From the NCBI RefSeq assembly GCF_000518265.1, contig NZ_JADG01000003.1:434001-498000 (forward strand): a stretch of 64,000 nucleotides of DNA. Direction: 5' to 3'. The notes beneath the pieces are model-generated. The model was not told where the DNA came from, made no database searches, and saw nothing but the letters and a program-made list of their open reading frames with translations. Source of the DNA: Actinomadura oligospora ATCC 43269 (GTDB lineage: Bacteria; Actinomycetota; Actinomycetes; Streptosporangiales; Streptosporangiaceae). The position numbers were made by a program, and so were the translations under genes. This document shows, one piece after another, positions 32,340 to 42,035 of this stretch (positions are counted from its first letter, which is position 1; each line of letters starts with the position of its first letter).

Positions 32340-33557
32340 TCAGGAGGTGGGGGTGGTGGTCCACTGCTGGTACCGCCATCGGAGTGCTTCAGGAGCGGGT
32401 CGGTGGGGGAGCGCGGTGAGAGTGGGGGTGTGGATCCCCATGTCTTGGAGGGTGGGGCCGGCGGGGAGGGTTTCGATGGTGAGGGTGTCGGGGTTGATGG
32501 CGAACAGGCCGGCGTCGAAGGCGCGGTGTAGGGCGGCGTTGAGGACCAGGCCGTTACGCGGGTCGGACGAGCCGCCCTGGCTGTCGGGGATCAGGTGCGC
32601 GGCCTCCAGCATCTGGGGAACGGTCACCCCTGATAGCGGGCAGCGGGCGCCGTAGCGGCGCAGCACCTTGAACTTGAACGCCTGCTGGTCGGGCCGGTGC
32701 TGGACGGTGCGGCCGACTCGTCGGGAGCGGTTGCCGAACGCGGCGAATGGTTCGTCGTCGCTGTGGTCGTCCCACTGCACCCGGCTGGGGGCGGTCTCGG
32801 CGAAGGTGATCAGGAAGGCACGGTTGTCGTCGTCACCGTCGGTGATCCAACCGAGCCGTACCCGCCGCTGCGCCGAGGTGGGAGTGGGGGAGGTGATGAC
32901 GAACAGCGGCAGTCCCAGCTCGCTGGCCGCCTTCATCGCCGCGATCTCTCGCGCGTCGCGGGCGGGGCCGCGTGCGGTATCGGGGTAGTGGTAGATGACG
33001 CCGGACTCGTCCAGGTCCTCGGCGTACCGGGCTCCGGTGTGCAGCACCGCCACCGCCACACCGTTTGGGTCGATCGATTTGGTCCGGTTTAGGTCGATCC
33101 AGATTCCCTGCGCGCCCCCATAGACACCCATCGCGCGCAGCGTGGCCGGGGTGAGCAGGCCGTCGACGCTTGTCGCCTGCAGGTGCCGCCAGAGCGCCAG
33201 CCGCCAGCGCAGTTCCCCTTCGACAGCGGTGGGCCTGCTGTCGAGGACGGAGAACCCGACGCGTTCCAGGGCCCGGTTGGCCCCGACCACTCCGCCCGAG
33301 AATCGGGTGTGCGGCAGCGGTCCGTGTCCTGGGTGCTGGAATCCGATGGCGATACCGGCCAGCGCCTTGGCTGGATACAGCCGGTCCTCGACAACCACCC
33401 AATACTGGTCAGGAGGCTTGAATCCGTACTCGGTGAGGAAATCGGCCAGACCGAGCTCGTCATGCCGGGCAGCCGCGGCCCGTACTGCCGCCGGATCGGT
33501 CAGCGCGCTCAGCGACAAGGAACGCCCCAGGGAGCTGTCCACAGGCTGCTGTGTCAT
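32340..33557 (-). CDS. McrA-type HNH endonuclease (modified-DNA restriction)
   Basis: A 405-residue nuclease. The N-terminal about 100 residues (GLADFLTEYGFKPPDQYWVV, GGVVGANRALERVGF) resemble the head domain of ScoMcrA-like enzymes. The middle (MGVYGGAQGIWIDLNRTKSI, GVAVAVLHTGARY) looks like a modified-base-reading beta domain. The C-terminus has an HNH fold with EAAHLIPDSQGG, the NGLVLNAALHRAFDAGLFA block, and CPLSG as a possible zinc knuckle. Family members cut foreign DNA carrying methylated or phosphorothioated bases (type IV restriction), and I infer the same role here. I prefer the ATG at 33557, where similarity starts. An ATG at 33602 would add 15 residues and lies in a dispersed repeat; neither has a clear ribosome site. 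It stands alone on the minus strand with no methylase nearby, as expected of type IV systems. Confidence 0.82.
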   Translation of the reverse strand: MTQQPVDSSLGRSLSLSALTDPAAVRAAAARHDELGLADFLTEYGFKPPDQYWVVVEDRLYPAKALAGIAIGFQHPGHGPLPHTRFSGGVVGANRALERVGFSVLDSRPTAVEGELRWRLALWRHLQATSVDGLLTPATLRAMGVYGGAQGIWIDLNRTKSIDPNGVAVAVLHTGARYAEDLDESGVIYHYPDTARGPARDAREIAAMKAASELGLPLFVITSPTPTSAQRRVRLGWITDGDDDNRAFLITFAETAPSRVQWDDHSDDEPFAAFGNRSRRVGRTVQHRPDQQAFKFKVLRRYGARCPLSGVTVPQMLEAAHLIPDSQGGSSDPRNGLVLNAALHRAFDAGLFAINPDTLTIETLPAGPTLQDMGIHTPTLTALPHRPAPEALRWRYQQWTTTPTS

Positions 33558-33600
33558 GCCCGCAGTATCAACGAACCAACCGACAGAATCGCGAGCAGTC

Positions 33601-33645
33601 ATGGGGGGTTCGTGTCGGTGGGGGGATCACTACCGCCCACACATG
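33601..33645 (+). repeat. Dispersed intergenic repeat, partial copy
   Basis: GGGGGTTCGTGTCGGTGGGGG followed by GATCACTACCGCCCAC matches the second half of the copy at 30404-30520. It lies just upstream of the McrA-type gene. The left half of the repeat is missing. Confidence 0.5.
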
Positions 33646-33659
33646 GCCCACGTGGTGCC

Positions 33660-34314
33660 CCATCGGCGAACCCCACCTAATCATGGTAGGCGGGTACTCG
33701 TGTCAATGGATGCACAGGTCTCCACCCGCTCATGCCAGATCCCCGCGCCACGCACGCACACGGTTGTGGGGAGCGGCGGGCAGCGCGCTTGTTCATTAGG
33801 CCAGCTCTACCGAATCCACCGAGTGATCAGATCGGTCCGTAGCTGTTCGCGGCTCCGTGTTCCTTCGGCCCTGCGCAAATGCACCTGTCGAGCTGAGAGC
33901 GCGGGGCGGGCGAACTTTGTCGGCCGGGTCGTGCAGGCTGCGCGGAACCGAGCCGTTGGTCGGGCGGGTCTCGCCGCCTAGATCGCGGTCGTTGGCGCAA
34001 CTGTGCTGACCAGGTGTCGCACGAGCCACGGCCAGCGTTCGGGCGGCAACAGCTGGCCACCACCGCCACACTCTCCGCTGGCAGATCAACTACCGATTCC
34101 CCGCAGAACACGGCTGGTACTACCGACTCGCCACCCTCAACATCGCCTCCGGCCCAACCTCAGCCGAGATCTTCCTCCACCCACCCCTCCACCACATCGA
34201 CGACCGAACACACCTCCTATGACCCCCGCCGCCCCTTCACAGCCATCGGGAAACGATCAGCCGCCCCCCACATCTCAGCAGGTCAAAGCACTCGTGAACA
34301 CCCCACCAAGGTCA
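33660..34314. other. Gene-poor stretch with one coding remnant
   Basis: No convincing gene. Around 34060-34235 on the plus strand a frame reading HTLRWQINYRFPAEHGWYYR to a TGA looks like the C-terminal 50 or so residues of a lost protein, but it has no start and I do not recognise the family. The rest has no coding bias that I can see and no RNA gene. Confidence 0.4.
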
Positions 34315-34347
34315 GAGGCCCCTTCCTCGCGTTGAGGAAGGGGCCTC
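34315..34347 (+). terminator. Strong hairpin, likely terminator
   Basis: Perfect 14-bp inverted repeat GAGGCCCCTTCCTC / GAGGAAGGGGCCTC with a 5-nt loop. It lies between the coding remnant and the promoter region of the LamG gene and would insulate that gene from upstream transcription. There is no U-tract, as is usual for high-GC actinobacterial terminators. Confidence 0.7.
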
Positions 34348-34609
34348 ACCCGTTTCTGGAGACGTTCTGCGGCGCCGCCCGGTCCTCGCCGAGAGAAGCT
34401 TGTCCGGACACCGGAACGGTCGACGCGACCGAAGTGGCGGCCCGAGCCTCGGCGCTGACTCCCGCCGTCGCCAGGCGCGCGTCCGCCCACTCCCGGAGCC
34501 TTCTGTCGGGCGATCATTTCGGACCCGCAGACCCTCTGTATAGGTTCTTACGTCCCATATCACATTTCTTGTGCGAGATATCAAATCATGCAAGGCTAGT
34601 GCGTCACGC

Positions 34610-34625
34610 ATTGTCTCTAGACAAT
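34610..34625. promoter_or_regulatory. Candidate operator upstream of the LamG gene
   Basis: ATTGTC-TCTA-GACAAT is an interrupted palindrome in an unusually AT-rich stretch (about 34540-34640), 62 bp before the ATG at 34688. The TTGTC/GACAA half-sites resemble GntR-type operators. The regulator is unknown and no promoter hexamers are convincingly spaced. Confidence 0.4.
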
Positions 34626-34687
34626 TGCATACTGTGACGATCCGTCGGGCGGTCATCGGCGATGACCGTGGGGGAAGGGGTTCGGCG

Positions 34688-37600
34688 ATGTACGACAGGA
34701 ACCTGGACCGGGTCTATGGCGACAGGACATATGTCAGCATCACGACGGTTCGTCATGAGGGGACCACGGTGGCGTTCGCGATGGACGCGGACCGGCGGAT
34801 CTACTACAGCGTGCTGAACCTGGACCTGGAGGAACGAGCCAAGGGGCCGCTGGATGTGGCGTATTGGAACGCCGAGCCTGCGCTGTTGCCCTTCCCTGGC
34901 GAGATCCTGGAGATAAGACCTCTGAATGCGGGTGCGCCGACGCTGCCGCCGATGACGATGACGATGCCGGTGGTGAAGCGCGGGGGGACGGTCGAGACGA
35001 TCCCCGACCTGCTGGCACCGGTCGATCGCGATCCGTTCATGTCCACCACCGCGCGGCTGACCGCGGCGGAGCCAATCCGGGTGATCTCGGAGGGCCGGTA
35101 CATCCTGGTGTTCCGGCAGTCGATCGAGGCCGGGGATCCGAGCGCGGTGTTCCAGCTCGCGGACGGCACGCTGACCGGCGACCAGACCAAGATCACTGGT
35201 ACGAGGGCGACGGTGGTCGACGGCTCGGTGCTGTGTGACCGGTTCGTGCTGGTGGGCTCGGAGCTCAAGCCGGTGATCGAGCCGCGCTACCGGCGCAGCC
35301 GGAGCAAGTTCGTCCCCGCGCCGGGTGGCGACACGCTGGGCACCACCGACATGGAGGGGCGATCGTTCTACGAGCCGACCCTGAAGCTGGGGTTCATGCC
35401 TCGGATGCGGCGCGGGGCGTACTGCGTGACGCTGCTGCCCACCGCCGTCTCGGGCGTGTCACGGTGGCAGTTCTTCGCCTACAACGCCGCCACCGACAGG
35501 GTCGAGTCCCTCAACCTGCCGGTCGGCGGGGACGGGCTGTTCAGCCTGGCGGGCAAGCAGCTCTACACCAGCCCGGAGCCGAAGTACCAGGCGTCGGTGC
35601 TGGAGCGTGAGCCGGGCATCGACTACAACACCAAGCTCCCGCTGATCCCCGTACGACCGACCACCGACCGGGCGGGTACGGCCCTGCGGTTCGACGCGAC
35701 CAAGAGCAGTTATGTCTCCGGCCCTGCCCTGAGTCAGCCGCCCACACCGACCGGCCTCTACACCGTGGAGGCGTGGATCAGGCCGACCGCCCCGGGTGGC
35801 ACGTTCGTCTGCTCCTCGGACCAGGCCGGCAACGGGTTCCAGCTGGGGTTGGACGGCCAGGGCAAACTGGTCGGCTCCCGGATCGGCACGCCCTGGTCGG
35901 TGATCTCCAACAGCACGATCCCGATGAACGCCTACTCCCACGTCGCGGCCACCTTCGACGGGAGGGGCGTGAACCTGTTCATCAACGGTGTCTCGGTGGG
36001 CGGGGGGCCGTCGTCGATCGTTCCGGACTCCTCGTGGGGGGTGACGGTCGGTGCGGGGCGGGACTCCGCAGGTGCGGCGGTTGGGTTCTTCACCGGTGAC
36101 GTGGACGAGGTGCGCGTCTGGAACTTCGCGCGGTCCGGCTTCGCCGACCGCTCACGGCGGCTGACGGGGATCGAGCAGGGGCTAGCGGTCTACTACCGTT
36201 TCGACGACGGACCCGGCAGCACGGCACGTGACACGACCCGTAACGTACGGGATGCCACCTTCTCCGGCAGCCCGACCTGGGTGTCCTCGGACGCGCCGAT
36301 CGGCGACGGACCGGGAATGGCGCGCGACACCTTCGGCATCACCCGCCAGCGGCTGACCGCCGGGCTGACCGCTGCCCTGTACTTCCAGCAGGAGCCACAG
36401 ACCGGCGGCTACACCATCGAACCGGCCCTGCACAAGCGGCAGGCGCGACTGCTTCTGGCGTTCCCGGTCGCCGACACCTCCACGTCGGGCCAGCCGCCCC
36501 GCCCCAACATCGCCACACTCGACTTCGGCATCACCCGTCACGGACGGATCTCCCAGATCCCGTCGCAGATCAGCCTGACGACCCTCACGCTGCCGGCCCC
36601 GACCCCTGAGCAGCAGAAGATCATCGACGCCCAGAACGCCCTGGCCGCCGCCCGCGACGAGCTGAATGCCGACCGGGCGCTGGAAGCGCGTATCCCGGAA
36701 ACGCAAGGGATGCGGAACGAGGCCGATCGCGAGCTCAACCGCAACAACCTTGTGGGCCTCAATCAAGCTTTCGGCGGCGTGCGTGGCTCACTGGTCGCCT
36801 ACGAGAAGTGGTTGCGCACCGAGATCGCCTCCCGGGACGCCCAGTTGGCCACGATGCGCGCGGCGCAGCAGCGGCTCGGCAGGGATGAGGCGACGGTCGC
36901 TGCCGCGCAGGCGACGTTGGCCACGCTGACACGTGTGCAGCGCGGCGGCAACGAGGTGGTGCTGCCGATGCCACTGGTGAGCACCGACCGCTCGGGGCTG
37001 GGCGCCTACGGCGCGCTGCTCGGTTTCGCCTGGACGGCCGAGACCCCCTCGCTCCTGGACAGTTCGACCGGCGATGTCGTGCTGTACTTCCGCGGTGCCG
37101 ACGGGCAGTTCTTCTCCGCCTACTACGCCACCTCGGTGTCGCGGGCAGTCAAGGGCGTCACCGTCGCCGATGGGAAGCTGGAGATCGTCGCTCGTGACAC
37201 CTCGGCCGCCCTCGCCGACTTCTCGGTCACCGTCAGTCCCGGGGCCACCCCTGACCAGTGTCAGGTGCAGGTGACCCGCGGCACGGTCACCGAGACCTTC
37301 GCGGCGGTGCCGCGCACTGCGGGGACGTTCGCCGCGGTGCTGAACGGTTCCCCGCCCCTGGGCACGCTGCTGGGGACGGCGCTGCCGCCCACGGGGCTGA
37401 CGGTGCCGCTCACCGCGCCGCTGACGGTCGCCCTCACGGCGGGTACGGCCATCTCGATCGGGGGAGTACGGTGCAGACTGGCCGCTGACGCCGCGTCAGG
37501 CTCCAGCACCCTCACTCTGATCGACGAGGGGCGGCCCGTCCCGGGCGGCGGCGAGGTCCGTACCCTCGTCTACGACTACGTCACAAAGGCCACCAGCAAC

Positions 37601-40600
37601 GCCCCGGGAGTATCGCTGGAGAGCGGCTCGCTCATCGTCGGTGTGCGGACCGGAGGGGCCACCGCCCAGGTTTCCGACGGCACGGCCGCCGACGTGGCCC
37701 CAGCGCTGAGTCCTCGCTGGCGCGGCGGCAGCCCCGGCCGGGCGCTGTACTTCGACGGCAAGACCAATTACCTCACGCTACCCAGCGGGCTGGCCAACGC
37801 GGTCTCCACCGGGGATCTGACCGTGGAGGCATGGGCCAACCCGGCCTTCCTCTCCGAACGGTCCAGAGTCGTGCACGCCTCTCTTCGCGGAACGCAAACC
37901 CCCGCCGGGTCCGTTCCCCCGGTGTCGTACACCATGGGGATGGAGAGCGCGTTCCTGAACAGCGCACTGGAATTCAACAGCACCGGAGACAAGGGCGATT
38001 ACGTCGACTGCGGCAACACCCTGTCGCTGACCGGCACCGACTTCACCATAGAGATGTGGGTCAGGCGCGTGCTCGCGGGCGACCGGCCCGACCCCCTGTT
38101 CTCCCAGGGAGACTCGACCAACTCTGGGATGAGCATGGGGTTCCGGGAGGATGGCACCATTGGCATCAACTGGGGCCAGGTAGGCGTCCGGAGCACCGAT
38201 TCCTACAAGGACCGTGGCTGGCATCACTGGGCCGTTTCGTACGCGGTCAGCAACGGACAGGTCACGATATACCGGGACGGTGCCCAGATCGCTCAGGGCC
38301 CCACCGGTCCCTATCCGGTAACCGGCACGACCATCCTGGCAGCGCTCTGGAACCGAGGTGCCCCCGCCTCAGTCGACCTCGACGAGGTCCGGGTGTGGGG
38401 ACGATGCCGCAGCGCCGAGGGCGTCAAGGCACTGATGAACACCCGGGTCAGCGGTGAGGAGCCTGGCCTGCTGGCCTACTGGAACTTCGAGAACGGCTCC
38501 GCGGCCGACCGCACCGGCAACCACCACGACGGCGTGCTGAAAGGCTCGCCTACGCCCATACAGTCCGGTCTGCTTGGCTATGCTCTGGTCGCCGGGGTGG
38601 GCGACCAGTTCGTCCGCAGCGCCGACACCTTCCCCGTCGGACAGTGGGGCCACGTCGCGATGTCCTTCCACCAGGACTGGGCCATGCAGCTGGACGGCAC
38701 CGATTACCTGAGCGCAGGCGGACCTCAGGGCCTCGACCTCCTTGACGACCTGACCATCGAGGCGTTCGTCAAGCTCGACGCCCTCGGCCGGGTCCACGGG
38801 CTGGTCAGCAAGGGCGCGATCGGATCCGGCAAGGCGGGCACCGCCGTGCCCTACGCGCTGTACATCGAGGCAGACGGCCAGCTCGCCTTCGCCTGGGAGG
38901 AGGGCTCTGGCGGCGCGGGCACCCAGAAGGTCGTCAAGTCGGGCAGTAGTCGGGTCGAGGCCGGTGCGTTCACCAAGGTTGCGGTGATTCGCAAGGGTGC
39001 GGACGTCACTCTGCACATCTCGGACAAGAGCGTCGGCACCTCCCGGACCTCGGCCAAGCCGGTGGGCAATGACGATGGCTGCGAGATCGGCCGATATCGG
39101 GTGGGCAGCACCACCTTCGGCCTGCGCGGCGCCCTGTCCGAGGTGCGAATCTGGAACACGGCTCGTGAGGTCGGGCAGCTGGGCAAGGCGGTGCCCGTCA
39201 AAGCCACCGGGTTGGTCGCCTGGTGGACCTTCCCCGAAGCCCGGGGGGCCACCACCGCGGACCGCTGTGGCTCCTACCCGGCCACGGTGCACGGAGCCGT
39301 GCGCGTGCGTACCCCCGACCCCAAGGGCAATCGCATCACCCTCTACCAGAACGGCGCCGTCATCAAGGCAGCCGTTGTCGACAACGGCGATCCGCTGGTC
39401 AAGACCGACTACGGGAGCAACCAGTTGACCGTCGGCGGAATTACCAGCTCCAGTGGCATCCTCAACGAGGGCTTCACCGGCGTTTTGGACGAGATCCGGA
39501 TCTGGCGCACCGAACGCACTCAGGAGCAGATCCTCGACAACCTGTTCTGCCGCCTGCGCGGTGAGCGCCCGGACCTGCTGGCCTACTACCCGCTCGACGC
39601 CGACTCCACGATCGCCGGCGCGACCGTCGCTGACCAGGGCCTGCGTGGCAACAACCTGACGCCGTCGGCCGCCAGCCCCGGCATCGTCGTCTCCGAGGCG
39701 CCGATCTCCGACGACAGCCCGCAGGTCCGCTCCGCGCTGACCACCGTGCGTACCCCCTTCAGCTCCCTGATCGGCAGCACCCCAACCGCTTCGGAGTACG
39801 CCGACATGCAGCGCGACTCCCAGGGCGTCACGATCGGCGTGATGAAGCGCTGCTACTCCTACCTGCGCGCGGGTTCCTGGGTACTGCGCACCGGCTTCAA
39901 GGTCGGCGACCTGACCACCACCTGGGTGGCCCAGGCCCAGTTCGCGCCTCAGCTCATCGGCTTCATCGAGGGTGCGCCGCCGGTGCCCTCGGAGAACCTG
40001 ATCTACGGCACCGCGTCCGACTACAACGACAAGTCCAACATCAGCTTCGTCCAGGCCGACAACGTCACCAACACCCTGGCCGCCACCAGGGCCGAGAGCT
40101 TCGACATCTCGGTCAAGGGCAACTTCGAGTTCAATCTGATACAGAGAAAATACGCCGTCACGGCCCCCGGGGGCGTTGGCACCTCCGAACCTGTCAGCAC
40201 GATGAAGGGTGGCTACAAGGCAGGTTTCGAGCTGAAGTACACCAACGGCTGGAGCAACGAGACCAATGTGTCCCAGGGGGCCGCCACCACCCGCACCAGC
40301 GCGGTGTCCCTCGGCGGTTACTGGGAGGACAGCGATCCTGCCAAGCAGGTCAACGCCACCGCCGGACGGCGCTGGGTGCCGACCAACAGCGGCTTCGCCA
40401 TCGTCCAGTCCGAGACCGCCGACCTCTACGCGCTGAGGCTGGCCCACAGCGGTGCTCTCGTCGCCTACCGGATGACCCCCAACCCCGACATCCCGCCGGA
40501 CTGGAACATCATCACGTTCAAGATCAACCCTGGTTACACCAAACAGGGCACGCTCGACGGGGTCGTCGGGTTCACCGGTGACAACAAGAACTTCGCCGAC

Positions 40601-41674
40601 CCCGACTACCCCAACGCGGCCGACGGCACCAAGGGCGAGTTCTCCTACTACCGCCCCCGCGAGGCGTACGCTCTCAAGCGCCGCATCCAGCGCGAGGAAC
40701 TCCAGCTCCAGGCGTTCTACGACTCCACTCTCACCGATCCCAACACCGCCAACCCGGTGACCGCGCAGGCCCAGAAGGTGCTGAACGGCATGTTCGGCGG
40801 AACCGGCGCCGGTGTACAGTCCGCCACCGACCGCGACACCACCGGCTCCGCCGACGCCCGTGCCGCCAGCAGATCCGGATCCCGCCGCAACCTGGTCAAC
40901 ACCTACGTCTGGACCGCTTCCGGCGGCCTGTTCTCCGAGACGGTCTCGACCACCGACCAGGTCACCCAGACGACCGCCGGGAACTCCTCCTTCTACGGCA
41001 GCTTCACCGTCGGCGGCCAGTTCGAGTACGAGCTGGCGGGCTTCTTCGGCATGAAAGGCGGAATCGACGTCACCTTCGGCGGCGGCTACACCCAGACCCG
41101 TACCAAGACCAAGCAGTCCGCCCGCACCTTCAGCCTCAACGTCAACTGCCAGCCCAACCGGGATCTCCAGCAGTACACCGGCGGCAACCCGCAGCTCGAC
41201 GCCAGTGGCCGGCCCGTCCTGGTTCCCGGCAGGGTGGACGCCTACCGCTTCATGAGCTTCTACCTCGACACCAGCGCCGACAACTACGACGACTTCTTCG
41301 GCAAGGTCATCGACCCGCAGTGGCTGCAGAGCTCCGACCCCGGCGCCATCGCACTGCGCCAGGCCCGGCAGGCCGACCGCAAGCCCCCGTGCTGGCGGAT
41401 CATGCACCGCGTCACCTTCGTCAGCCGGGTCCTGCCGCCTGTCTCCTCCGGACAGCCTTCCCGCCAGCAGGCGATGGCCTCGCTCAACATGGCCAGCGAC
41501 CATGCCCTCGTCCAGCGCCTGCAGCCCTACCTTCGCGCCGTCTCGGCCACCACCACCGCCACCGACCTCGCCACCGCCACCAGCACGGCCCTCACCGCCA
41601 ACTTCCCCACCCTCACCGCCTACACCGACGACATCACCGCCATCCTGGCCGCCTACTACGGCATCCCGCTCTGA
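34688..41674 (+). CDS. Giant LamG-repeat protein with beta-rich C-terminal region (2,328 aa)
   Basis: I chose the ATG at 34688 (MYDRNLDRVYGDRTYVSI), preceded by GGGGAAGGGG, over an upstream in-frame GTG at 34571 that crosses the AT-rich control region. No signal peptide or membrane segment is seen. Concanavalin-like LamG domains recur at about residues 335-490 (YTVEAWIRPTAPGG), 1016-1060, 1093-1248 (FTIEMWVRR, VDLDEVRVWGRCRS), 1331-1491 (LTIEAFVKLD, SEVRIWNTAREV) and 1548-1618 (LDEIRIWRTERT). Residues 640-745 are Ala/Glu/Arg-rich and probably coiled coil. Residues 1800-2160 are Ser/Thr/Gly-rich with alternating polar and hydrophobic residues (KGNFEFNLIQRKYAV, FTVGGQFEYELAGFFGM, GGGYTQTRTKTKQSART), a pattern seen in membrane-inserting hairpins of aerolysin-like proteins; that parallel is inference. 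LamG domains usually bind glycans. It could be a large toxin-like or surface protein released by lysis or a non-Sec route. Confidence 0.85.
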   Translation: MYDRNLDRVYGDRTYVSITTVRHEGTTVAFAMDADRRIYYSVLNLDLEERAKGPLDVAYWNAEPALLPFPGEILEIRPLNAGAPTLPPMTMTMPVVKRGGTVETIPDLLAPVDRDPFMSTTARLTAAEPIRVISEGRYILVFRQSIEAGDPSAVFQLADGTLTGDQTKITGTRATVVDGSVLCDRFVLVGSELKPVIEPRYRRSRSKFVPAPGGDTLGTTDMEGRSFYEPTLKLGFMPRMRRGAYCVTLLPTAVSGVSRWQFFAYNAATDRVESLNLPVGGDGLFSLAGKQLYTSPEPKYQASVLEREPGIDYNTKLPLIPVRPTTDRAGTALRFDATKSSYVSGPALSQPPTPTGLYTVEAWIRPTAPGGTFVCSSDQAGNGFQLGLDGQGKLVGSRIGTPWSVISNSTIPMNAYSHVAATFDGRGVNLFINGVSVGGGPSSIVPDSSWGVTVGAGRDSAGAAVGFFTGDVDEVRVWNFARSGFADRSRRLTGIEQGLAVYYRFDDGPGSTARDTTRNVRDATFSGSPTWVSSDAPIGDGPGMARDTFGITRQRLTAGLTAALYFQQEPQTGGYTIEPALHKRQARLLLAFPVADTSTSGQPPRPNIATLDFGITRHGRISQIPSQISLTTLTLPAPTPEQQKIIDAQNALAAARDELNADRALEARIPETQGMRNEADRELNRNNLVGLNQAFGGVRGSLVAYEKWLRTEIASRDAQLATMRAAQQRLGRDEATVAAAQATLATLTRVQRGGNEVVLPMPLVSTDRSGLGAYGALLGFAWTAETPSLLDSSTGDVVLYFRGADGQFFSAYYATSVSRAVKGVTVADGKLEIVARDTSAALADFSVTVSPGATPDQCQVQVTRGTVTETFAAVPRTAGTFAAVLNGSPPLGTLLGTALPPTGLTVPLTAPLTVALTAGTAISIGGVRCRLAADAASGSSTLTLIDEGRPVPGGGEVRTLVYDYVTKATSNAPGVSLESGSLIVGVRTGGATAQVSDGTAADVAPALSPRWRGGSPGRALYFDGKTNYLTLPSGLANAVSTGDLTVEAWANPAFLSERSRVVHASLRGTQTPAGSVPPVSYTMGMESAFLNSALEFNSTGDKGDYVDCGNTLSLTGTDFTIEMWVRRVLAGDRPDPLFSQGDSTNSGMSMGFREDGTIGINWGQVGVRSTDSYKDRGWHHWAVSYAVSNGQVTIYRDGAQIAQGPTGPYPVTGTTILAALWNRGAPASVDLDEVRVWGRCRSAEGVKALMNTRVSGEEPGLLAYWNFENGSAADRTGNHHDGVLKGSPTPIQSGLLGYALVAGVGDQFVRSADTFPVGQWGHVAMSFHQDWAMQLDGTDYLSAGGPQGLDLLDDLTIEAFVKLDALGRVHGLVSKGAIGSGKAGTAVPYALYIEADGQLAFAWEEGSGGAGTQKVVKSGSSRVEAGAFTKVAVIRKGADVTLHISDKSVGTSRTSAKPVGNDDGCEIGRYRVGSTTFGLRGALSEVRIWNTAREVGQLGKAVPVKATGLVAWWTFPEARGATTADRCGSYPATVHGAVRVRTPDPKGNRITLYQNGAVIKAAVVDNGDPLVKTDYGSNQLTVGGITSSSGILNEGFTGVLDEIRIWRTERTQEQILDNLFCRLRGERPDLLAYYPLDADSTIAGATVADQGLRGNNLTPSAASPGIVVSEAPISDDSPQVRSALTTVRTPFSSLIGSTPTASEYADMQRDSQGVTIGVMKRCYSYLRAGSWVLRTGFKVGDLTTTWVAQAQFAPQLIGFIEGAPPVPSENLIYGTASDYNDKSNISFVQADNVTNTLAATRAESFDISVKGNFEFNLIQRKYAVTAPGGVGTSEPVSTMKGGYKAGFELKYTNGWSNETNVSQGAATTRTSAVSLGGYWEDSDPAKQVNATAGRRWVPTNSGFAIVQSETADLYALRLAHSGALVAYRMTPNPDIPPDWNIITFKINPGYTKQGTLDGVVGFTGDNKNFADPDYPNAADGTKGEFSYYRPREAYALKRRIQREELQLQAFYDSTLTDPNTANPVTAQAQKVLNGMFGGTGAGVQSATDRDTTGSADARAASRSGSRRNLVNTYVWTASGGLFSETVSTTDQVTQTTAGNSSFYGSFTVGGQFEYELAGFFGMKGGIDVTFGGGYTQTRTKTKQSARTFSLNVNCQPNRDLQQYTGGNPQLDASGRPVLVPGRVDAYRFMSFYLDTSADNYDDFFGKVIDPQWLQSSDPGAIALRQARQADRKPPCWRIMHRVTFVSRVLPPVSSGQPSRQQAMASLNMASDHALVQRLQPYLRAVSATTTATDLATATSTALTANFPTLTAYTDDITAILAAYYGIPL

Positions 41675-41697
41675 TCCCACCCGGTACCCGAAGACGG

Positions 41698-41830
41698 TCA
41701 ACCCAGCGCGGACGCCTTGCGCAGCAGCACAGAGCGTTCGCGCTGGTTGACGCAGAGCCGGGCCGCCAGCTCCAGGCGGCGCGCCTCCGGCCGTCGGCCG
41801 AGGCGGGCCAGCAGCTCCCCGCGTACAGTC
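41698..41830 (-). pseudogene. C-terminal fragment of an ECF-type sigma factor
   Basis: On the minus strand a frame reads LLARLGRRPEARRLELAARL then CVNQRERSVLLRKASALG and a TGA. This matches the tetratricopeptide-like tail of large ECF sigma factors (DUF6596-type), where LGRxxEAxxxxxxAxxLxxNxxERxxLxRR is typical. The sigma-2 and sigma-4 regions are absent; upstream sequence is an unrelated epimerase fragment on the other strand. Remnant only. Confidence 0.6.
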
Positions 41831-41867
41831 CCTCGGTGACGGGATGCGGCCGAGGCATGATGTGGCT

Positions 41868-42035
41868 ATGGATGTCCTGGTTCTCGGCGGTACGTGGTTC
41901 CTGGGCCGAGAGGTTGTATCGGTGCTGGTGGCTGGCGGGCATCGGGTCTCGACGTTCAACCGTGGTCGGACCGACAGGGATGGCGACGGGGGCCGGGCTA
42001 TTCGTGGGGACCGTAGGAGTCGATCGGCGCGGTGA
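41868..42035 (+). pseudogene. N-terminal fragment of an NAD-dependent epimerase
   Basis: MDVLVLGGTWFLGREVVSVL followed by AGGHRVSTFNRG is the start of an extended short-chain dehydrogenase (Rossmann motif GGTxFLG). After about 40 residues the similarity stops, abutting the 3' end of a broken dCTP deaminase gene on the opposite strand. The junction near 41990 looks like a deletion end point joining two unrelated gene pieces. Confidence 0.65.

Noticed and set aside
34571..34687. Upstream GTG start for the LamG protein
   Set aside because: The extension overlaps the AT-rich control region and the palindrome; the ATG at 34688 has a purine-rich site and begins the conserved-looking sequence.
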